A DNA stretch of 6,202 bases, taken from positions 1 through 6,202 of the forward strand of contig CAJFUH010000123.1 in NCBI GenBank assembly GCA_904420155.1, read 5' to 3'. Each line of letters begins with the position of its first letter. The first letter of the stretch is position 1. The notes under the pieces were generated by a model. That model made no database searches, was not told the DNA's origin, and worked only from the letters and a program-made list of their open reading frames with translations. This document shows positions 1 through 4,230 of the stretch, piece by piece. Origin of the DNA: an uncultured Clostridia bacterium (GTDB lineage Bacteria > Bacillota > Clostridia > Oscillospirales > Acutalibacteraceae). The position numbers and the translations under genes were made by a program.

Positions 1-68
1 ACAACAGGGCTCGAACCTGTGACCCCCTGCTTGTAAGGCAGGTGCTCTCCCAGCTGAGCTATGCTCCC
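1..68 (-). tRNA. tRNA-Val (anticodon UAC), 3' end cut by the window edge
   Basis: Read on the minus strand, the sequence folds as a standard tRNA. The acceptor 5' strand is GGGAGCA (68-62), followed by U8 and A9. The D arm has stem GCTC/GAGC and a GG in its loop. The anticodon stem CCTGC/GCAGG closes a seven-base loop CTTACAA, whose central TAC (complement of 33-35) reads valine codons. The T arm is ACAGG/CCTGT around TTCGAGC. Only three bases (TGT) of the 3' acceptor strand are present, so four acceptor bases, the discriminator base and any encoded CCA lie beyond position 1. All visible stems pair, so this looks like a functional gene. A strong promoter lies about 55 bases upstream at 124-152. 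Other tRNAs may follow outside the window, which cannot be judged here. Confidence 0.96.
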
Positions 69-123
69 ATCCTTTTCGCTTCCTTGCGCTCCTTTTTGGA
101 GAGCTCTCTTAGCGACGTGTTAT

Positions 124-152
124 ATCATACTATATCTGGTTAAAAAAGTCAA
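124..152 (-). promoter_or_regulatory. Sigma-A type promoter for the tRNA-Val gene
   Basis: On the minus strand there is a -35 box TTGACT (152-147), a 17-base spacer and a -10 box TATGAT (129-124). Each box matches five of six consensus bases and the spacing is optimal. Transcription should start near 117, giving a leader of about 49 bases before the mature tRNA 5' end at 68, to be removed by RNase P. The leader holds a 10-base palindrome, GAGAGCTCTC (99-108), and a small CTCC/GGAG hairpin with an A5 loop (89-101). Neither is strong enough to call as a regulatory element. The -35 box starts only ten bases past the hslO stop codon. A promoter this close to consensus fits a stable RNA gene. Confidence 0.85.
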
Positions 153-161
153 TACCCTTTT

Positions 162-1052
162 TTACTTTTTTTCTTTTTCCCTAACAATCTTTTCCAGCTC
201 CCGCCGGTCGATATGGAAGACTTTATCACAGAATTGGCAAGTAGCCTCCGCATATCCCTTCTGGTCGTCTGCCAAAGATAAAATCTCTTGTGCGCTCAGC
301 ATACGAATAGCGTCGATCACCCGTTGGCGGCTACAATTGCATGCATACGCTACCCGTTGTTCTTCCAGTACTTCCACCTCAAACCCTTCTAAGGCATGGC
401 GGCAAATCTCCTCTATCTGCATTCCCTTTGCCAACATAGTAGTCACTGGCTCTAAAACAGCAATATTTTGTTCCAACCGGGAAATAGCCGCTTCATCTGC
501 GGCGGGCAAAAGCTGGATAAGGAGCCCTCCCGCCAATAAAAGCTGCCCATCCTGTTTATCCGTTAAAACCCCTAGTGCACATACAGTGGGAATTTGCTCG
601 CTTACCGCATAATAGCTGGTAATATCCTCCGCTATTTCGCCTGACACCAAGGGAATCTGCCCAATATAAGGCTCTCTTTCTCCAAAGTCCTTCATGACAT
701 AGAGAAGGCCGTCTGTTCCCACCGCACGGGAAACCCCTAATTTTCCATTAGAGTGATTTTCCACCTGTACATGCGGGTCTCCCACATAGCCTTTGCAGTT
801 GCCATGGCTGTCCGCCACTGCTACCACCACGCCTATGGGACCTCCCCCATTTACTTTTAGTGTTAAAGTTGCGTCCTCTTTTTTCAACATATTGCCCATC
901 ATAGAGGATGCCGTCAACAGCCTTCCTAACGCAGCGGTAGCTACCGGCGTCAATTGATGGATTTTCTGTGCTGTATATACAATATCGGTGGAATCTATCG
1001 CAGAAGCCATGATGCTTCCATCTGAAGTAATACAACGAATGATTTTATCCAT
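162..1052 (-). CDS. hslO: Hsp33, redox-regulated molecular chaperone
   Basis: This 296-residue protein matches the usual Hsp33 length and layout. Hsp33 is a cytosolic holdase. When reduced it binds zinc and is inactive; oxidative stress makes its cysteines form disulfides, releases zinc and exposes a surface that keeps unfolding proteins soluble. The N-terminal substrate-binding domain carries family landmarks such as LKVNGGGPIG (about 65-74) and GYVGDP (88-93). The C-terminal zinc switch is intact: a CxC pair at C238/C240 and a CxxC pair at C272/C275, separated by 31 residues. The ATG start at 1052 agrees with the family start (MDKIIR) and has a GAGG ribosome site at 1061-1064, eight bases upstream and inside the end of the methyltransferase gene. 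The intergenic gap is only two bases, so translation is probably coupled. The C-terminus is very lysine- and glutamate-rich (REKEKK). It is the last protein gene of the yerC operon. Confidence 0.96.
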   Translation of the reverse strand: MDKIIRCITSDGSIMASAIDSTDIVYTAQKIHQLTPVATAALGRLLTASSMMGNMLKKEDATLTLKVNGGGPIGVVVAVADSHGNCKGYVGDPHVQVENHSNGKLGVSRAVGTDGLLYVMKDFGEREPYIGQIPLVSGEIAEDITSYYAVSEQIPTVCALGVLTDKQDGQLLLAGGLLIQLLPAADEAAISRLEQNIAVLEPVTTMLAKGMQIEEICRHALEGFEVEVLEEQRVAYACNCSRQRVIDAIRMLSAQEILSLADDQKGYAEATCQFCDKVFHIDRRELEKIVREKEKK

Positions 1053-1054
1053 AA

Positions 1055-1795
1055 TTATTTCCTCGCTACATAAACAATTCTTTCTGCAGTATCCCCCGGG
1101 GAATCAAAAGTAAAGCCATCATACCGGTCTACCAAAGTAAGGCCCGCATTCTGTAACCATCCTGTTATTTGCCCGTTCGTGTACGCCCGCTCTAGGAACT
1201 CCTCCTGCCTGCGGTAATACACAGCGTCTTCCCGTTCAAAAAAGTCCAGATGAATGCGCACCTTATTCGTATCCGGATAGAACATATTCTGCCACACGCA
1301 AAAAATATCCTCCAAGTCATAAACAAAGGTGTGGTCCCCTAAAATCTCCCGGTGTTTATAGACCGTGTTAACATCAAAAATAAAATATCCCCCAGGATTG
1401 AGAAACAGGGATACCTTTTGAAAAGCCGCCTGGATATCTTTTTCCTGTACCATATGATTTACGCTGTCCAGCGTACAAAGCACGGTATCCACAGTGCCAT
1501 ACAAATCCAGATCCTGCATTTTTTGGCATAAAAATAATACCTGCTGATTCTGTTGTGCCGCTTTTTGCTGGGCTATCGAGAGCATTTCCGGAGAAGCATC
1601 CACCCCGTACACATCGATCCCCTTTTGGGCCAAATCTAAAGTGAGGGAACCTGTCCCACAGGCCAGATCTAGGACTATTCCCGGATCATGCCCCAGCTTT
1701 TGCAACACCCGGCAAAGATACTCAGCCAGCTGCCCATAGGATATATTTTGTGTCAGACGGTCGTAATAATCAGCAAAATAAGAGTATCCTCTCAC
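1055..1795 (-). CDS. Class I SAM-dependent methyltransferase, YqeM-like
   Basis: This 246-residue protein has a Rossmann-type methyltransferase fold. SAM motif I is VLDLACGTG (41-49). The acidic residue that should bind the SAM ribose is D66 in DVYGVDASPEML (61-72). A later strand, GGYFIFDVNT (135-144), follows the typical LNPGG turn. The C-terminal half, with YDLEDIFCVWQNMFYP (159-174), resembles uncharacterised Firmicute methyltransferases of the YqeM type; the substrate is unknown and I do not assign one. The start is GTG at 1795, sharing the four bases GTGA with the yerC stop codon. A strong AAGGAAGG ribosome site sits at 1802-1809 with a six-base spacer. An ATG read at this position would be wrong. 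The TAA stop at 1055 is two bases before the hslO start. Methyltransferase assignment is secure; the family name rests on recall, not a search. Confidence 0.88.
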   Translation of the reverse strand: MRGYSYFADYYDRLTQNISYGQLAEYLCRVLQKLGHDPGIVLDLACGTGSLTLDLAQKGIDVYGVDASPEMLSIAQQKAAQQNQQVLFLCQKMQDLDLYGTVDTVLCTLDSVNHMVQEKDIQAAFQKVSLFLNPGGYFIFDVNTVYKHREILGDHTFVYDLEDIFCVWQNMFYPDTNKVRIHLDFFEREDAVYYRRQEEFLERAYTNGQITGWLQNAGLTLVDRYDGFTFDSPGDTAERIVYVARK

Positions 1796-2097
1796 TGTTT
1801 TCCTTCCTTATCTTCGGCGATACGCTGGAATACCATCTCGTATCCATCACACCCATAATGGAGCGAACGATTTACCCGGCTAATGGTAGCGGTACTGGCC
1901 CCCGTCTCCGATACAATATCGCTGTATACCCTTTTTTCACTTAACATATGGGCCACAACCAGACGCTGGGACATCGCTTTGATCTCTTGCACTGTGCATA
2001 AATCTTCAAAGAAACGGTAGCATTCGTCTACATCTTTTAACGCCAAAATAGCCTGAAACAGAAAATCTACGCTTTCCTCTTTGATTTTGGAACTCAA
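1792..2097 (-). CDS. yerC: YerC/YecD family TrpR-like DNA-binding protein
   Basis: This 101-residue protein has the all-helical layout of the TrpR-like YerC family. N-terminal helices (about 7-50, including QRLVVAHML at 44-52) lead into a helix-turn-helix at about 57-79. Its recognition part, GASTATISRVNRSL (66-79), is the near-invariant signature of the family. TrpR itself binds operator DNA as a dimer with tryptophan as corepressor. YerC proteins share the fold, but their ligand and targets are poorly known, so no effector is claimed. The start is TTG at 2097 (TTG AGT TCC), supported by AGGGG at 2105-2109 with a seven-base spacer; the only other in-frame methionines are at residues 42 and beyond, inside the conserved domain. 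It is the first gene of a three-gene operon and overlaps the methyltransferase by four bases. Self-regulation through the palindrome at 2176-2187 is possible but inferred only. Confidence 0.9.
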   Translation of the reverse strand: MSSKIKEESVDFLFQAILALKDVDECYRFFEDLCTVQEIKAMSQRLVVAHMLSEKRVYSDIVSETGASTATISRVNRSLHYGCDGYEMVFQRIAEDKEGKQ

Positions 2098-2129
2098 GTG
2101 AAATCCCCTACTTTCTTTTTCCTATCTTC

Positions 2130-2200
2130 TGGTATATCCCAGAGAAACACCCATATAATTTCTAATGGTAATATACTAAAATTTTAGCACACAAAAGCAT
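2130..2200 (-). promoter_or_regulatory. Likely promoter region of the yerC operon, with a palindrome
   Basis: A promoter must lie here if the hairpin at 2209-2249 ends the lysA transcript, because yerC starts at 2097. The stretch is AT-rich and holds several poor -10-like hexamers on the minus strand, such as TATATT (2175-2170) and TATATG. None has a good -35 partner: the best pairing for TATATG is TTTAGT with 17 bases between. I therefore do not name the boxes. A perfect 12-base palindrome, CTAAAATTTTAG, lies at 2176-2187 and would overlap the weak -35 candidates, so it could be an operator. It is also made mostly of A and T, so chance is not excluded. Confidence 0.35.
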
Positions 2201-2208
2201 AAAAGTAA

Positions 2209-2249
2209 AGGGGGTTCTCTCGGAAAAAGCGCTTCCGAGAGAACCCCCT
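2209..2249 (-). terminator. Rho-independent terminator after lysA
   Basis: A 17-bp perfect stem pairs 2209-2225 with 2233-2249 around a seven-base loop. The outer half is GC-rich (a run of five G facing five C). On the minus strand it lies 25 bases after the lysA stop, is preceded by a run of A, and is followed by a T-rich tail (TTTACTTTTATG) broken by one A. On the plus strand the tail is TCTTTTT, which is cleaner, so the hairpin could stop transcription in both directions. No plus-strand gene is visible in the window, so the minus-strand role after lysA is the evident one. It separates the lon-engB-lysA unit from the yerC operon. Confidence 0.9.
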
Positions 2250-2274
2250 CTTTTTAAAAGAAATTTATCAATTT

Positions 2275-3573
2275 TCAGATATCATTGCGAATGAGGTCTT
2301 CATAACTTTGGCGGCGTACAATTTCCCGGGGCTGTCCCTCTTTTATCATAACAATGGGAGGTTTAGGGATGCGGTTATAATTGGAAGACATAGAATAATT
2401 ATAGGCCCCCGTAGAAAGCACTGCCAAGATATCTCCTACCTCTGGCTGTGCAATCATGGTATCCTCTTGGATCAAATCGCCGCTCTCACAGCATTTGCCT
2501 GCAACGGTTACTTTATAGGCAGCGGGCTGCGCCGCTTTGTTGGCGATTAAACAGGTATAACCAGACTTGTACAGGGCATAGCGGGGATTATCCGTCATTC
2601 CTCCATCAACGGAAACATAGGTACGAATATTGGGGATCTCTTTAATCCCTCCCACACGATACAAGGTGATACCCGCTTCGCCTACAATGGAACGGCCCGG
2701 CTCCAGATAAATATAGGGAATCGGAAGCTGATATTCCTTCGCCTTGGATTTCACCGCCTGGGAAACCTTTTCCATATAGCTGTCGTAACTCTTAGGCGTA
2801 TCCTCTTTGGTGTACTGGATTCCAAAACCACCGCCCAGATTGAGGCATTCTATGGTTACTCCGGTCTGTTTGCGGATATCCTGGATAAAGTCCATCATGA
2901 CCTCTGCCGCATGGACAAAGGGATCGATATCAAAAATCTGGGAACCAATATGGCAATGGACCTCTTTGAGGATAATGTGCGGGTAAGATATTACCTTTTT
3001 AACCGCTTCCATTGCTTCGCCTGTCTCCAACGCAAAGCCAAATTTGGAATCAATCTGACCTGTGCGGATAAAGCTGTGGGTATGGGCGTCAATTCCAGGT
3101 TTAATGCGCATGGAAACGTCCGCAGATATCCCCATTTCCCCGGCTATTTGGTTAACCGTCTCCAACTCATACAGATTATCCAGCACAATCCGGCCAACCT
3201 TAGCTTCCAACGCCATCCTGATTTCATCGGATGTTTTGTTGTTGCCGTGAAAATGGATCTTTTCCGCAGGAAATCCCGCCTTCAAAGCGGTGTAGAGTTC
3301 TCCGCCGGAAACAACGTCCAGCCCCAACCCTTCTTCTTTTATAATACGGCAAATTTCCAGGCAGTTGAGCGCCTTGCTGGCAAACAACGCCATCCCATTG
3401 CCGCCATAATACATATCAAAAGATTTTTTATACGCCCGGCAAGCATTCCGAATCGTTGTCTCGTCCATCACATAGACCGGGGTGCCATATGTTTTCGCCA
3501 GCTCTACAGTATCGCAGCCGCCAATAGTAAGGTGCCCTTTTTCATTGACTTTTAAACAATCGGATACAAACAT
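2275..3573 (-). CDS. lysA: Diaminopimelate decarboxylase (last step of lysine synthesis)
   Basis: LysA is a cytosolic, PLP-dependent, dimeric fold III decarboxylase that turns meso-diaminopimelate into L-lysine and CO2. The barrel domain carries the PLP lysine K67 in FASKALN, the HIGSQ motif (208-212), the PLP-phosphate loop GGGFG (247-251) and EPGR (291-294). The C-terminal beta domain carries CESGD (362-366), whose cysteine reaches into the partner's active site, and Y391 in TGAYNYSMSSNYNR. All expected catalytic residues are present. I chose ATG at 3573, giving 432 residues. The open frame can be read from a GTG at 3582, but the AAAAGGAG ribosome site at 3582-3589 would then touch the start codon; from ATG the spacer is eight bases. 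The engB stop (3579-3581) lies just after that ribosome site, so translation is probably coupled. No lysine riboswitch is seen; any such control would have to act upstream on the shared transcript. Confidence 0.96.
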   Translation of the reverse strand: MFVSDCLKVNEKGHLTIGGCDTVELAKTYGTPVYVMDETTIRNACRAYKKSFDMYYGGNGMALFASKALNCLEICRIIKEEGLGLDVVSGGELYTALKAGFPAEKIHFHGNNKTSDEIRMALEAKVGRIVLDNLYELETVNQIAGEMGISADVSMRIKPGIDAHTHSFIRTGQIDSKFGFALETGEAMEAVKKVISYPHIILKEVHCHIGSQIFDIDPFVHAAEVMMDFIQDIRKQTGVTIECLNLGGGFGIQYTKEDTPKSYDSYMEKVSQAVKSKAKEYQLPIPYIYLEPGRSIVGEAGITLYRVGGIKEIPNIRTYVSVDGGMTDNPRYALYKSGYTCLIANKAAQPAAYKVTVAGKCCESGDLIQEDTMIAQPEVGDILAVLSTGAYNYSMSSNYNRIPKPPIVMIKEGQPREIVRRQSYEDLIRNDI

Positions 3574-3578
3574 GGCCG

Positions 3579-4190
3579 TCACTCCTTTTCTGGTTCTTCT
3601 ATTTCATCATCCTCCACACAGGACGCGATGATTTCCCTCAGCTCGTCCATCCCTTCCCCGTTTACCGAAGAGCATTCCACCAGTGTTATTCCCTCATATT
3701 CCTGGAATTCTTCTATTAACCCTTTTCTTCGGGCTTCCTTCTCCGTTTTATTCAGTTTATCGCTTTTGGTCAGCACAACCAAAAAAGGGAATTCATTTTC
3801 ACAGAGGAAAGAAACCATCTGCATATCGTCCCGGGTAGGGGGATGTCTCATATCCACCAATTGGATCACTAAACGAATGTCGCGGGGTTGCTGAAAATAA
3901 CCCTCTACCAGTTCTGCCCACCGCTTCTTTTCAGAAAAAGAAACCTTAGCATACCCATAGCCGGGCAAGTCCACCAACCGGGCCTCCTGTAGCCGATAGA
4001 AATTGATAGTCGCCGTTTTGCCTGGGGTGGAACTCACTCTTGCCAAGAACTTCCTGTTGACCAGCTTATTGATCAAAGAAGATTTTCCTACATTAGATCT
4101 CCCGGAAAACACGATTTCCGGGAGGGTAGATTCCGGCAATTGCTCCGCTCTCCCTGATGCGGATTCAAAGACGGCCTGATCAAATCTCAT
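3579..4190 (-). CDS. engB: Ribosome biogenesis GTPase EngB/YsxC (YihA)
   Basis: This 203-residue protein is a full-length TRAFAC-class GTPase of the EngB/YsxC family, which binds late 50S assembly intermediates and is essential in several bacteria. All G motifs are visible: G1 GRSNVGKS (30-37), G2 with the switch threonine in SSTPGKT (53-59), G3 DLPGYGY (74-80), G4 TKSD (141-144) and G5-like CSS (173-175). The family-specific stretch RWAELVEGYF (90-99) is also present. The C-terminus is acidic (EDDEIEEPEKE). The ATG start at 4190 has AAAGGAG at 4198-4204 with a seven-base spacer. It follows lon by 40 bases with no terminator or clear promoter between them, matching the lon-ysxC order known from Bacillus subtilis. 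Its stop codon abuts the lysA ribosome site. Confidence 0.96.
   Translation of the reverse strand: MRFDQAVFESASGRAEQLPESTLPEIVFSGRSNVGKSSLINKLVNRKFLARVSSTPGKTATINFYRLQEARLVDLPGYGYAKVSFSEKKRWAELVEGYFQQPRDIRLVIQLVDMRHPPTRDDMQMVSFLCENEFPFLVVLTKSDKLNKTEKEARRKGLIEEFQEYEGITLVECSSVNGEGMDELREIIASCVEDDEIEEPEKE
3582..3589 (-). promoter_or_regulatory. Ribosome binding site that decides the lysA start
   Basis: AAAAGGAG on the minus strand is a strong Shine-Dalgarno sequence. It sits eight bases before ATG at 3573 and directly against the alternative GTG at 3582-3580, whose first G is its last base. The engB stop codon TGA (3581-3579) follows at once, so ribosomes ending engB would stop on top of this site. 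That favours ATG as the real start and suggests terminating ribosomes can restart on lysA. Confidence 0.8.
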
Positions 4191-4230
4191 CTCTTATCTC
4201 CTTTACTGTTCTTTTTCCTCACAACGGGGA

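Noticed and set aside
89..108. Hairpin and GAGAGCTCTC palindrome in the tRNA leader, considered as an hslO terminator
   Set aside because: The hairpin stem is only about four base pairs and no T tract follows on the minus strand. It also lies downstream of the tRNA promoter.
61..612. A 183-codon plus-strand open frame at the left edge
   Set aside because: It starts inside the tRNA-Val and runs antisense through the tRNA promoter and hslO. The product is low-complexity Ser/Phe-rich with no family likeness, while hslO on the other strand is certain.
748..1035. A 95-codon minus-strand frame inside hslO
   Set aside because: It is the same-strand out-of-frame shadow of hslO, and its protein resembles no family.
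2911..3555. A 214-codon plus-strand open frame opposite lysA
   Set aside because: It is fully antisense to a conserved enzyme gene, has no recognisable domain, and its composition is what the complement of a codon-biased gene would give.
4191..4230. A separate engB promoter in the lon-engB gap
   Set aside because: The 40-base gap holds the ribosome site but no recognisable -35 and -10 pair.
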